DNA of 64,000 nucleotides from Paramecium octaurelia (GCA_905182995.1 CAJJDP010000031.1:391986-455985), one strand, 5' to 3'; positions 10,248 through 23,237 are shown, counted from the first letter of the stretch. Numbers and translations are program-made. Notes: generated from the letters alone by a model not told the origin.

Positions 10248-12792
10248 ATGGCAAACACGCTCTTTCAAAGAAATGGCAATTCCAATATATTTTAAACTAG
10301 TCAATCCAATTCTAATTCTTGGACTATCCCTTAGTATTTTTTAAGTTCATTTTAAGAACACAAAGAAAACGTGATGTCCAAGGTTCATATAGAGCTAAGT
10401 TTGAACAAATCAAAATTCAAGTTGTGGATGATAAAAACGTACTGTCTACTTCAATTATCTTCTAACCTCAATATGATAAAATGGTATACATTTCTTACAA
10501 TAATAGTCAATGATAATGATTAGATTAGAGGATTATTATTTGATTAGAGCATAATAAATTGATGATTTCCACATATCAACTATTCAAAATGCTATCCAAT
10601 GCAAAAGATTCAATCCTGCTTTGATTTCGAAAGTGGCTGGACAACGTAAATCTAAATGTTATTTTAGCCATCAATGTACCTATGTTTCCCATTTAAAAAA
10701 GTTCCAATTCCATTTGGGAAACTAATAACCAAAGTTAACAATAACAAAATATATTTAACACGAATGGTTCCTCCTCTCTCACTGATAATAGACAATAAAA
10801 TAATTTTTTCAGTTCAATGAACAATTAAAATAATTAGTAATAATAATAAAAGTAGTAATATGGAAATATTTTTAATGCCCCTCCAATAAACAATAGTATG
10901 AACACTAATAATTCAGTCAATATATTCTCTAACCCTAGATAGGACCAGCAACCATAAAACATCTTCAATTAAACTGTGTTTAATAATAACAAACCTTAAT
11001 CTGAATTTAATAACTATCAGTCAAAAGATTTGAATCTCCCTTGGGCTTAATAATCATCACAAACTGGAAACATATTTTAATAAAATAAACCTTAATTGCA
11101 AATCTAAATCCCCAATCAACATTAGACCAATAATGATACTAATTTATTCAATAATTAAAGTAATAATAATCATAATAACAACAATCCAAATATTCTTTCA
11201 ATCTTTTCGTAACCATAACAATAGTTCATGAATAACATGTAATAACCATTTTCATAATAATAATAATAAAATTAATAATAATCAATATTCTAATAATAAT
11301 AATTTTAATAACCACAACAAATGTATCCATTACAAATGCCTTCATTACAATATCAACCATTTTAAAATGTTAATACCATAAATACGTTATCGAATGATTT
11401 GCAAATGATTTAATATCAAAATTAAATGAATCCTATTTAATTTATTAAACAATCAGTAGATATGATTAACAATTTCACAACCACATTAAATAATTCTATA
11501 TAAGAAATGGAAAAATTGTACAAATTAGAAGAAGAAAAATATTTAGAATAAGAATACCTAATCAATTAACTAGAATAAAAAAAAAGAATTGAAAGATAAA
11601 AAAAATAATAAGAAATCAATTTATTACCAAAAAAGAAAAATGATTCTCACACTCTCTTTAGAACAATGCCCTCCTCTAGTAATCTGAATCTAGTAAACAG
11701 TTAAAAAAGCTCAAGAATTAGTATTCAACAATAATCATAAGTTAGTTGCGGATTTACTACTAGTAGAATCTCGTAAAAGTCAACTAAATCTAAAAGAGAA
11801 TATATAATTGAAATATATTTCGAGGAAAGTGAAAATTTTATTACATTCAATGAAGAATTTAATGATATTAAATCAAAAATTGATTTTAAAGACAAAATTC
11901 TTCAAAAAATAGATTAAATGCAAGTCTTTAGAAGTGATAAAGCAGCTTATTTTGAAAAAAGTGAATTTATTATAGATGAAAATAATAATTAGGATAATCA
12001 TCAAACTCTATCATTTAGAATCCTATAAACTTATAGACCCATCTTAACAAAAAAAGGATATTACACATTACCAGATATCAATCAATTAACAATTAATTAA
12101 TTAAAAAATGTTGAAGATTTTACTATTTTTAATGAATTTGGTTCATTGAGATGGGATTCTCCAACAAATTTATTGTACCTCAATTTAGATCGAATTGTAG
12201 ATATATAAGATTCTAAGGTCGAAGTGTATGATTTAGATCAAATTCATGAATATCTTAAACCAAAAGTTAATAAAAAACTTAATAAATCATGTTTGATTAC
12301 TTTGAAGGTGCCAATCACAATAAATAAAGATAATTACGAGACAGAACACAAATTTCTACAATAAAAATGTAAAGAGCAGAATATTGAATTGATAGAAATA
12401 GATCAAATTAAGTAATAATTTATTGTTAGAGTTGATCATTTTTCTATTTATACATTTGTACATGAAGAAAACTAGCAATAATAATAGTAAAAAGAAAATA
12501 TTATATAATAATAATCATCACATGAATTTAATGATATTATTATGAGTCAAAAGACAATCAATTAAGAATAAGAAATTATAGAGAGTTAACAAGTATTTTT
12601 ATAATATGTTAATGAAATTTAAAGTCAAAGCAGATAATCTTAAATTTAAAAGATATATTAATTGAAAGATAAAGATTAATAAATATAAAACATGGAGGTA
12701 ATTTATAAATTTTATAATTTTAGATGTTTTGTGGTACTATGAAGCCTGAAAGTAAAATCTAATCGACTTTTGAATCAAAATAATGTTTTTGA
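10248..12792 (+). CDS. NUP98: Nucleoporin Nup98 with NIF-type repeats (micronuclear type)
   Basis: Five exons (introns 10334-10356, 10484-10506, 10646-10667, 12698-12723) give 816 residues. The C-terminal autoproteolytic domain is clear: YTLPDINQLTINQLKNVEDF, then FGSLRWDSPTNLLYLNLDRI and VDIQDSKVEVYD, ending in the cleavage motif HFS (about His708-Ser710), followed by YTF. The N-terminal half is Asn/Gln-rich and carries at least six NIF motifs (NIFNTNG, NIFNAPP, NIFSNPR, NIFNQTV and others) where Nup98 normally has GLFG; I saw no GLFG. A short coiled coil precedes the autoproteolytic domain. The tail after the HFS site is only about 107 residues, so there is no fused Nup96. In Tetrahymena, GLFG-type Nup98 is on macronuclear pores and NIFN-type on micronuclear pores, so by analogy this is the micronuclear form. 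Confidence 0.9.
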
Positions 12793-12869
12793 ATACTAAA
12801 TGTAATAAATCTTAAATGAATATTATTTTATATGATAATTGTAGATATAAAATATGATTAATTTTAAAA

Positions 12870-15324
12870 TCACATGCATTCATACATGAATATTAATGCC
12901 TTATATTATTATAATTCATCTAAGCCGTTTTGCATTAGATTGACATAATCCTAGGAATAAGCATTTTATATTTTATTTAAAGCTTTGGTCAATTATTCCT
13001 AACCAATTTATCTTAAGAGTAATTGATAAAGTAATTCTTTAGGAGTTTCGCAAACGATGTCTTCATCATCTTGAAAGCTTTCTCTTTCTCCATTTTCATT
13101 TGATGCATTTGATTTCTATTCCAAACTCTCATCATCCTCTCTATCCACACTTTCCCTAACTGATTGTTACAAATTGATTAAATCACCATCACCTACATTA
13201 ATCACTTATGAATGTTTCACATCCCCACCCTCAGCAGCTATAACTATATTTTCTAACTCTGCTAGTAATTGCGATGCTTCATTTTCTTATTCATCAGAAT
13301 TCTTGGATGCTTCTTTAATAACTTCTTAGATTTCTGATTATGTGTTACTATTTCTTTATCTTTTCATTTCCATAAATTATTTCATCTTTTCTCTATCATC
13401 TTTATTATCATTTTTTATTTCTCTTATTTCTTATAGGATGAGTTGGCTTTCTTTTAGTTGTTATTTGCTAGGTTTTACTGATTCAGTTTTTTAGATAGGA
13501 TCAGTTTATTATTATTATTGAGTTGGAGGAGGTTGGGAAATGTATTGTGCTACTTATACTCTTTCAGTTTGAGGTGCTTGATACACACTATCTCTTTACT
13601 CTTTTTGATCTCTAGAAGATGAAGGATATTGTGATTATAGTTATTGTTCTATTTTTTATTGCAAATCAATTTTTTGTTATTATTATTATTCTGACTTTTA
13701 TTGTTATTAATTGTTATTGATTGGTTCCAATCTAATTGGGTCTTTGACTGACACAGGATCAGATTATTATTTTTAATATTTATATTGGATTTATGGTTAA
13801 GAATATGGTTCCCTAGATAGCTTAGGTAATTCATACTTATCAGGTTATAAGTATTTTATTTTATTTTCTTAAAGTTATTGAAATTTTTCTTCATTTCTTT
13901 TAATTTATTATCTGACTTATTCTCTTTGAATTTCAAAGGGAGATTTGTCTCTAACATCTTTATTAAATGGTGATTTGCTTAATGGTGATCTATCATCATA
14001 ATAAGGTGATTTTTCATTCCTTTATGGATTTAATGGTGAGATATTAGGTCTATTATTAACTTATAGAGGTTATATAGGTTATATTTATTATTGTTATTGT
14101 TATTATTATTATTATTTATTTTATTGGTATTTTTGATAATTCATGTATGGATTATAATTTTATTAAGTTGGTTTAGATATGTAGTCGTAGTTCTAATTAA
14201 ATAATAAAAGATTTTTACTTATGGTAAATGCTATTGATATAATTGTTTCTGTTTTAATAAATTATTTTATGGCTAGCCTCTTGCATTAAATGCCAATAAA
14301 TAATTACTTGGCTGTTGTTATTATTAATATTATTGTAATGGTTGTTGCTATTAAATTTTGCCAAGGTTCGGCTATGAACATACACTTCTCAACTCAGTAT
14401 CGTACGGAACTATCAAATTATGATTAACAAAGTTTTGTTTGTGAAGGATAGTATGGGAAAACTCTACATTCCTTATACTTTCTGATAAGACGCTTCTGAT
14501 TCTATTGACTATGATTGGCCTGAATTGATATATATAAATTACATCTTCAAGACTTCATGAATATTGGGCCTTCTATTGGGATCAACTTGGAGCAAAGAAG
14601 AGATTAATTATCTCATGTTGGTGGAGAATTTATCAGGAATGGGGTTGTATTGGCCTCTAACAATTTTAAGGGCTAATCCATGCAAGGATTCTGCATTAAA
14701 TGGAGGTTTGAGCGCGCAGAGTTCATAAAGTATAATGCCCAAAGACCAAATATCGGTTTTGAATGAGTAATCCCTACTTTCAATGATTTCAGGGGACAAA
14801 TAATAGGGAGTTCCTACAATTGTCTTGCACTTTTCTCTGGTGTGATTCAAAACTCTGGCAATTCCAAAATCTCCAAGTTTGATTATTCCATCTTGAGTTA
14901 GAAATATATTTTAGGTTTTTAAATCTCTGTGGATGATTTTCCTATCATGAACATGTTTGATTGCTAAACATATTTATGTGAACCAATCAAGTATCTATAC
15001 TTCACTAAAGAGACACGATCCTGTCTGTTTGATTTTATTACTTAAATCACCACCATCTGCATAATCCATTACAATGCATAACCTACCCTTTTTTGTTTTG
15101 TAGACTTCCCTAAATTTAACTATGTTAGGATGTCTTAAAGCTTCTAAAATTCTTGCTTCTTTGATTGTTTCTCTTCTTTCATCTTCTTTCATTTAATTTA
15201 AATCTACTTGTTTGATCACACAAAGAGTTCCATCTTGGATGCACTCCACCAAATATGCCTTTCCAAAAGAACCTTCACCCAGTAATTTGATTCTCCTATA
15301 AATCTCATTTTCATTCTATGACAT
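12870..15324 (-). CDS. NEK-family protein kinase with long tail
   Basis: Introns 14520-14542 and 14193-14218 give 801 residues. The kinase domain occupies residues 8-265: LLGEGSFGKAYLV (Gly loop), VIKQVDL (catalytic Lys), IIHRDLKTQNIFL, LGDFGIARVL and VGTPYYLSPEI, all intact, with the HRDLKTQN and GTPYY features typical of NEKs. The kinase end runs across the first intron (DPNRRPNIHEVLKMPIIVNRI). The tail (about 300-801) is Gln/Asn-rich, then a Glu/Lys coiled coil, then an acidic, conserved-looking end with DIVCETPKELLYQLLLRQIG. NEKs regulate cilia length, basal bodies and the cell cycle; Paramecium has very many. It converges with the Nup98 gene (77 bp between stops). Confidence 0.92.
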
Positions 15325-15423
15325 TTTTTATTTTTTGAATTTAAATTAAACTCGTATAATTAATTGTTAAGTTATTATAGAAATATTTAATGCTAGTTCA
15401 ATACTATTATTATTTATATTATA

Positions 15424-18400
15424 TCACTAATCTGATATTTAGGCCACATTAAACCTTAGATCCTGGATCTCTCCATCTTTGTCCATACATTATTGTCTTA
15501 ATCCTTCACATTCTCCAAAGAGTACTGTCAACATCACAGTCTGATCTTGTACTCTATATTATAATTATACACTCTTACATTTTCTTAACTTTCTCTAATT
15601 CTTATAACTTTAATTCTTAATCTCTGATCTTCTTTTGTAATTCGTCTGATCTATTCAACTCCTGTTCATATTTAGGCTACACGATTGCGTACTAGAATAT
15701 ATTAATACAATTAATACTTTCTCTTCGAATGGAGTCAATTGATGGATCTTGTCCTCTAATTATGGAAGTAGATTTTATAATTCATTCAATTCTTAAAGTT
15801 TCTGATTCAAAGTAGAATTCAATCTATCTTAATCAATTTTATATTGTTTATTGTTATTTTCTAATTCCAAATTCTTGGCCTTCAAGATTTAGTATTAATT
15901 GTTAATTTGTTCCAATTAATTTAATCTCTATAACAATTCTTAATATTATTATTATAGATTCTTGTACTTAGTATCCAATAAACCATTATTTTGTTTCAAT
16001 TCCTCATAAGCCTGTAACTTATCATTTAATTACCTTGTTAACTTTTCAACTTCTTTTTGACTTTGATTCAACCTATTTTCAACTTCCTTGAATCTGGCCT
16101 CGTTTTACTTCAAATCCAAAATTGTAATCTCTTATTTAGCAATCTATTGTCTCATCTAATCATTTTCATTCTATTAATAGGTGACTTCCTTCTTGGCTCT
16201 GTTTAAATCATTCTACAATCCTTTGATTTAGGTTTCTAATTGATTGATCTTATCGAGTGCTTATTGTAATTAACTTTAAATCTACTCAAAGTTTAGAGTT
16301 TTCTATCTCTCATTATCATAAGATCTTTATAGGTTATTCAATCTAGTTTCAAGCGAATTTATGCTATCATCCCTATTTCTTAATAACCCTTCAGTCTGAT
16401 TCAATATCCAGTTCAATTAATCGATATCTAATTGTTTCTATCTCAATTGCTTAGTTAATCTTTCAATATCCTATTGTAACCCTTAAATCCTATTTTCAAA
16501 CAACCTGTTCTTCTCCTCTAATTGTCTTTTCTCATCTATGACTGGTTCAAGCTTTGAGTATTTCAATCTCCATTCATTCAATTCGTTTGTTCTTGAATCC
16601 AACAACTACTTTAATCTAGCAATATCATCCAAATGGGTTTATAATTTCTTTTCCAATTCTCTTAATAAAGGTTCTAAATTCTTAAGTTTATTAATTTCAT
16701 TTTCCATTGAAATTATCTACATATTCAATTTATCATTTTCAGTTAGTTTCTAATTCAAGAATTCATTTAATCTTTAAATTTCCTTAGCCAACTCTTTAAT
16801 GATATTTTCTAATTCTTAGATCTTAAATTCATTTGATTTAGACTATAATAGTTGCAATTCCTATTATGCAAGTTTTCTCTTGAGATCATCCACCAATTAT
16901 TGTAATTCATTGATCCTAGCAATTAGTTATTTATTTTGTAATTCAACTCCCTTGAGATCACTAAGAAGATAATCTAATTGTGCGTATCTACTTTGCAATT
17001 CTAATAATTATTGTAATCTCAATTTGTTCTAAGCTAATAATCTTTGAATTTCATCATTTTTATTGGCTAATTGATTATTCAAAGAACTGATCATGGATTC
17101 CATAATTTATCTATCTACTTAGAATTAGTTTAATTGATCTCTGAGATCAGCTATGTCCTTATCCTTCCCTTCCAATTGATCATTAGCACTTTTAAGTTCA
17201 CCTACATTATCATTGGATTTAGCATATAAATCTTAGAGTTATCTTTCCAACATTTCCTTTGAATTTTATAGTGCCATAATCTAATCCTTGCATTCCATAA
17301 TTTATTCATTTAATTGATTGATTTGATCTTCATATCTCTTAAGTTGATCATTGGCTTATTACAATTGCTATTTCATGAAATCCAATTCATTCTTCCTGTT
17401 TCTTAATTCATTTTACAATTTCTCATTTTCCTTCAACAAGTTGTTATATCTGGATTATAAGTCTTATAATTGATTATTTAAATTAAAGTTGTCTTATTCT
17501 AATCTCTATAATTTTTCTTTTAATGCCTAAATCTAAGCATCCCTATCCCTTAATTAGGTGGCCTATCTATCAAAATCAGATTGCAATTATGAAAGTCTAT
17601 TCTATAAATCAGTTATTTTAGATTCACTTCCTGATTGAAGACTTCCAAGATTGTTGAATTAGCCTTCCAATTTAGCGTATTTGTTCTTCCAATCATTCAA
17701 ATCTCTATCTCTATTTTAAAGTGTATTGGTTAAATCATTAATTTTAGATTCATATTATGATTTCATTGTATTGAATTAATTTTAGAGATTTGTGAATTTA
17801 CTTCTCCAATCATCTAATTCTTATAATCTTGTTTTCAATTCATTCTTCAATCTATCAATTTCAGAGTTTCTCTCCAATAACAATTTATTCAAACGATCAA
17901 TATCACTCTTATAGGTATTAATTTAACTTTCATACTCTCTTATTTTGGTTTCATATTGTCTCAATTGTTATTACAATTGTTCATAATTTTTACCTTAATT
18001 ATTTTTATAATCATCCAATTCTTTTTATTTTTAAGCGAGTAAGTCATTCAATCTTCTGATCTCATTATCCCAATTAGTTTTATCTGTGTTATATTTATTC
18101 TTCCAATTAGTCAATTCTTTATCACTGTCTTATAATTTCCTTTCTGCTTCCTTCAATCTACCAGCAAGACTTTAATCTACACTTCCCAACTTGGATTTAT
18201 ATTCGTTCAATTCAGATTCCAATTATTTAATTCTTATAATATGCTTTTCGATTTCAGATCTAATATATATAAATACTTTAACTTGTAATTAGATATTTCC
18301 GTAGTTTATGAATCTAACTTGGTTTGGAGTTCTCTAATTCTTATCTCTTATTATTCATTGACACCTTCTAATTCCTTTATTCTATTGAATTATGCATTGT

Positions 18401-18712
18401 TCTCCCTCATCATTCTATCATTTTCCAAAGCCAATAAAAAGCATACAACTTCTGGATTCTTGCCCAACCACTTTCTTTCAGTAGTAGGAGGAGGTCTAAA
18501 GGTTTTATGAGATACATTTACACGTTAATTACTGTAGGTTATCCGCTTGCTCTGAGTTGACTTGATCTTCTCACATCTGATCTTTGAACTGGTTAAGGCG
18601 ATTACTCTGCTGGCTTAGTAACTTAAGCAGCAGGAGTAGTTGTTGGTTTAGTTTCTATTGAACTTTTGACAGTCTATGGTCTTGCTGATGAATATCTTGA
18701 TGTATATGACAT
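15424..18712 (-). CDS. Coiled-coil protein with periodic Trp motifs, 1062 residues
   Basis: Introns at 18496-18521, 18260-18282 (a 17-nt version 18260-18276 also keeps frame), 15692-15717 and 15554-15578. Residues 1-75 are Ser/Thr/Pro-rich; near residue 75 lies PPPTTERKWLGKNPEVVCFL, a possible small folded element. The remainder is a continuous coiled coil. A unit of the form Leu-x-x-Trp-Lys/Arg-x-Lys recurs (LTNWKNKY, LDDWRSKF, LNDWKNKYAKLEG, LNEWRLKYSKLEP), suggesting a repeating structural rod. The last 45 residues (TVMLTVLFGECEGLRQQ...) differ in composition. I do not recognise the family; a basal-body, fibre or cortical scaffold is a reasonable guess. Confidence 0.82.
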
Positions 18713-18755
18713 TAATTAATAAATATCCTTAAAACAAAAACGAAATAATGATAAA

Positions 18756-19411
18756 TCAACAACAACCCTTTTACTTTTCATCTTTATTCTTTTTACTAGT
18801 CAACTATTATTGTTATGGATGGACCATTTCTCTTAATGATTTCTCATTATATATAGATCTTGCCAAATTGATAAAAGCACTCTCAACCTGTTAAATATTG
18901 CTATCATATTCATACTTGTTCAGCTGTCTTTGCACTCACAACGTGATGCTGCATATTAAATTCTTTTGATAATTACTCAGCCATCTCCTCACTAACTTAT
19001 CTAGTCTCTTCTGTTGCCATATCTATCTTATTTCCAAGTAGCATCAACTTTACATTCTAGTCTGCATAATGAGATAATTCTGCCATCCAATATTTAGTTA
19101 CATCTTCAAATGATTTTGCATTTGTCACATCATACACAATCACAATCCCTTAAGCGCCTAGACGTAAACATTGTCTCCATACCTTTGTAATATGAGTTTG
19201 TGATGTTTCTGAATCTCTCTTGACCTGCAGTGTCCCATATCTGCAACTTTATTCCTTGTCCATCTAACTTTATTGTTTTAAATCTGAAGTCAACTCCTAT
19301 TGTGCTTAAATAAATATCTCTAAAAGTATCATCACAATATCGAATCAATAAGGATGATTTCCCTACAGCACTATTCCCTATAATCACTATCTTGAATATT
19401 TACTCCTCCAT
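18756..19411 (-). CDS. Rab-family small GTPase
   Basis: Introns 19158-19182 and 18888-18915 give 200 residues. All G motifs are present: GNSAVGKSS (P-loop, residues about 12-20), TIGVDF (switch I with Thr), WDTAGQER (switch II), GNKID and VSAKT. The C terminus GCC is a double geranylgeranylation site. RabF-type sequence ([28 protein letters not shown]) places it in the Rab1/8/10-like secretory set. It would cycle on membranes and direct vesicle traffic; the exact subfamily cannot be fixed by eye. Its stop lies 43 bp upstream of the start of the same-strand coiled-coil gene that follows. Confidence 0.93.
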
Positions 19412-19666
19412 TTTTTAAATTATTTATATTTTAGAAATTATCAGTATATGAATGTTAATAATAATAAACTAATTTAACTAAAATTTATAGAATCACTCAA
19501 ATGTTCAACCTTTCAACATAATCATTTATTTTAAGAATATTATATAAATTTAATATCATTTAATTTATTTTGTAGTTTTCAATTTGTAGTTCTCTTGATA
19601 ATATTGTTGTATTTGAATATTTTATATCAAGTAAATTTAGGTAATGGCAAATAAATCATCTTCAAA

Positions 19667-19894
19667 ATGATAGTCTAAAGAGATTTAAGCTAATTTAATT
19701 AGAGACTTATGGCCATTTATGAAAATGGTATAGTTGATAACAAATAGGTTTGTAAAAAGAAGCAAAAGTTTTTATTTGATTAATTCGAAGTAAATTAGAC
19801 TTATCATCTGCTAATCAGTTATTTTATAATAGTATCAAAAAAATAATCAAGATTCTTTATAAAAATGATTGATAAATTTATAACCATTAAATGA
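19667..19894 (+). CDS. Possible small open frame, 75 residues
   Basis: A frame from an ATG to TGA lies between the divergent Rab gene and the RING gene. It encodes a Gln/Lys-rich N-terminal half and a hydrophobic stretch (LLISYFIIV). A GT...CAG segment inside (about 19779-19807) could be an intron. No family is recognisable and the open frame could be chance, or a 5' untranslated region of the next gene. Confidence 0.25.
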
Positions 19895-19956
19895 ATTAAA
19901 AACTGTGGACATTGGATTTTAATAAATAATATAAATGATTGTTAATTAAATATAAA

Positions 19957-20941
19957 ATGTTGGAAAATATTAAATAATTATTAATTCCTCAATCCAGGGA
20001 AAGATATGGAATTTACCCAAATGTTTTGAAAGAAGTGTTTAGTTAATTATCAAGGGGTGTTTAGATTTACATTTATTTTACAATTTCAAAATTGCTCATA
20101 ACTCTAATCTTTTTTGGAGAGGCTTTAAAATGTGAGCTTTCAGAATCGCATTCAACAGCCACAACATTGATATTGCACAGCATTTTCTTATTATACCACG
20201 AGTTCAAGTACAAGATGGAACTAGAGAACATAGAGAAATTAAACTTAATTCAATAATTGTTGGAATAGTAAGGAATGAATTTAGAGCAGATACCTGATAG
20301 ATAAACCTTTAATAAATTGACGATGACAGTAAAGAAATCAATATTTTCATAATGTCCTGATTTGAATGTAATTGGCTGTAATATTTAAATAGAGAGAATC
20401 GAAATTTTTGAACTTTTTGGCTTAGGTGATTATCATTCGATTTTTTATAATGATGTTGGATTCTCCATTTAATTTCAATATGTTTGAATTCTACTAAGAG
20501 ACTTGTGATGCACATCTATTGAATGTAATATTCATAATAGTATTAACAATGTTTTTAGAGTTCATCTTTCTATATTGTTTAGTGTTTGTACTAGTGATTG
20601 CATTGCCGTAACACAATGGTTATTAATTTTAGATTGCTTTGTTGTATATAAATCTACAGAAAAGGGAAATAGTTGTATTCAATTCGAAAATTGAAGAGGT
20701 ACTTGGAGTCGATTCCTCCTCATAAGTACACAGGATTAGATGACACTTGGGTGAAGGAGGACAAGAATTGTTGTATTTGCATGCAGGAATATGCTCACAA
20801 TGAAAGTATTCTGCAATTACCTTGTAGTGGATAACACTAATTTCATGAGAGTTGTGTCAGGAATTGGTTCAATGTAAGTGATTAGTCTTAAGTGGATAGA
20901 TATCGAATAGTTGTCCGATTTGCAGATAATAATTAGGTTGA
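19957..20941 (+). CDS. Multi-pass membrane RING-H2 protein (probable E3 ligase)
   Basis: Introns 20368-20392, 20608-20632 and 20874-20899 give 302 residues. Three or more hydrophobic segments precede the RING: about residues 32-47 (YIYFTISKLLITLIFF), 60-75, and 165-195 (VIFIIVLTMFLEFIFLYCLV). The RING-H2 at the end reads CCICMQEY, then LPCSGQHQFHESCVRNWF and CPICRQQLG, with all eight zinc ligands present across the last intron. A membrane E3 ubiquitin ligase of the ER, Golgi or endosomes is likely; substrates are unknown. The start chosen is the first ATG of the frame that carries the membrane segments. Confidence 0.85.
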
Positions 20942-21046
20942 AGATGCATTTGATATCTACATAAACTATATAATTGACATTTATGTTAAATATAAATTTT
21001 GTGGGAAATTGAATAATTATTATAATTAACGAATTTTTCATAGTCC

Positions 21047-22917
21047 ATGGACCAATTTAAAAGAATCAAGAAAATAGGCAAAGGCAATTATGGAGATGTG
21101 TTGTTGGTGCAAAGAAAATCAGATGACAAAGTACTGTTTTTATTTATCCTTTCAGTTATTCGCTATAAAGAGAGTAGATTTGAGTTTTAGAGAAAGCTAT
21201 GTGGTTGATCCACTCAATGAAGTTAAATTGTTACGCAGTCTGGATCACCCCAACATTATTTCGCATTACGACTCCTTCACTCACAATAATAAATTATGTA
21301 TTGTTATGGAATATGCTGAAAATGGTATCAAATTCTTATTCAATTCTTCTAGCCGATATAAGCATGATGACCAACCAAGCCAAACAAACACAAACATACA
21401 TTGATGAAAATACAGTTTAGTATTTGATTTATGCAATATTATAGATTCTTGGCTGGTTTTCCTAGATCTCCATAGCCATCTAATACCTCCACTAGTTGAA
21501 GATAATCCACAGAGACATCAAATTACAAAACATCTTCCTCTGCACCAATGGAATTGTAACATTCCTTATTAAATTTAAAGGTCAAATTGGGAGATTTTGG
21601 AATATCTAGAACTTTAGACAATACCTTAGATCTGGCCTAAACATCAATCGGTACTATGCTTTTTTAATATCGAAGGAACTCCATTCTATCTCTCTCCAGA
21701 AATCTGTTAAAATCAACAATACAATCACAAGATAGATATCTGGATGCTGGGATGCACTCTATACGAATTGTGTTCTCTTCAAAAGCCATTTAAAGGAGAA
21801 TCCATCAGTGAAATTGCTTTTAAGATCATCAATGAACCTCATCCCAAGATCCACAGAAATTATTCAGATTTCATCTCACAACTAATAGATGAAATGCTAG
21901 AAAAGAACCCAGAAAAAAGACCAGATATCTCGACTATTATCTAATATCCACAAATTCAATCAGAATTGTACAAGCTACAAGGACTTTATAAGACCTAATT
22001 CAATTACATATTACCAGTTTCCCCTATGCAATCCAATAAATCTTCTTAAAAGAAAATGCACAAAAATTCTATTCACTTTCTTGTTGAGCAATCCAAATAA
22101 TTACAGCAATAGCAATAATAATAACAATAACAATCACCATAAGTTTGTAAATAGAAAAGAAGAAAAGTTTCCTTACAATAATTAATTTAAGATACTTCAA
22201 ACTAGAACTCCCCTACATTCAAATAATTAGCCACTGCTGATAACGCCAATAAGAATAAGCCCTTATCATTTAATCTCCATACTCTCCCTGACGTCATCAA
22301 TGAATCCATCTAATAGAATTCAGCTGTTATGGCTTAAAGATAATTAAGATATTAGAAATCGATCTCCATCAATACTCAAATTGATGACGCTACGAAACGA
22401 GGCACAAATGAATATGAAAATGAAAATCAACCAACTCTACTAAAGAACCCTAAGACCTTTTCATTTGCAGGCTAGTTCTTAAATCCTAACGCTCCCACTT
22501 CTCCCCAGAGATCGATTTTATTGACAGATTTTCTAAAGAGGAAGATAGGAGAAGAGAGATTCCAATAGATGAAGACTCTCTTAGAATCCTCCAATAATCC
22601 TATGAAGATGTTGGATCAAGAGAAAGAGTTGGTTAGTGAAATATTGGGAGAAGAAAACATGGAATGCATCAAAGTATTGATAATCCTTATTGTAGATTTT
22701 TAAAGTTCTAATCAGTAGTTCAATCACTCCTTAAGCCTAACATACAAGAACTAAAAGTAGCCAATCATTTTAATAATATAATCATAATGATCAGTCATTG
22801 ATTGATCTGATTAAGGAATCTGATTTATTACAAAATGCGGAACACTCTTAGAATTCAGTGTTTGAGATTTCATTTAAAAATTTATAAAATTGCCATGATG
22901 CTTTTAAACAATCGTGA
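21047..22917 (+). CDS. NEK-family protein kinase
   Basis: Seven exons (introns 21131-21155, 21325-21352, 21415-21444, 21556-21580, 21651-21675, 22674-22695) give 571 residues. The kinase domain (about 4-255) has IGKGNYGDVLLV, LFAIKRVDL, IIHRDIKLQNIFL, LGDFGISRTL and IGTPFYLSPEI, all complete, and a subdomain XI with LEKNPEKRPDISTI. The tail has a Gln run, Ser/Thr-rich stretches and EKELVSEILGEEN-MECIKIFKVL near the end, a motif seen at NEK C termini of ciliates. The third intron begins GTT. It differs from the NEK at 12870-15324 in tail and spacing, so the two are not a recent tandem pair. Confidence 0.9.
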
Positions 22918-23075
22918 TTGTCTTGATATATTAATAATCATTTATCTTATTAACGCTAATAGAAATTAAATAATATTGATTTTTGATAATTCCCAGAAAA
23001 TAGAAATGCGTGATTTTGCTAACTAATAATTAATCTGAAGGAAATAAAAAGAGAGATGCTATGAAAATGTTATCA

Positions 23076-23161
23076 TCCGAAAATAGCTCAGTTGGTAGAG
23101 CGAGGGACTGTAGTGTTATCCAGTTATCCCCAGGTCGGTGGTTCAAATCCGCCTTTTCGGA
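23076..23161 (+). tRNA. tRNA-Tyr (GUA) with a 12-nt intron
   Basis: The acceptor stem TCCGAAA pairs with TTTCGGA at the 3' end (no CCA encoded). The D arm (GCTCAGTTGGTAGAGC) and T arm (GGTTCAAATCC, box B) are normal. The anticodon loop reads C-T-G-T-A-G, giving anticodon GTA at 23110-23112. Extra bases 23114-23125 follow position 37, the canonical place for a tRNA intron, and tRNA-Tyr has an intron in most eukaryotes. A run of T follows (23163-23169), fitting a Pol III terminator. Confidence 0.9.
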
Positions 23162-23162
23162 G

Positions 23163-23169
23163 TTTTTTT
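23163..23169 (+). terminator. Oligo-T Pol III terminator after tRNA-Tyr
   Basis: Seven T residues start two bases after the tRNA end, the usual Pol III stop signal. Confidence 0.7.
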
Positions 23170-23237
23170 GTTATTTTTTTGCATTTAGTTAAGATTAATT
23201 AAAAATAATTAAGGCGATAAATAATATAAATATTTTA

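Noticed and set aside
14608-15192. NEK kinase split into two genes
   Set aside because: The pieces are joined in one frame by TAG/TAA glutamine codons; the break exists only under the standard code.
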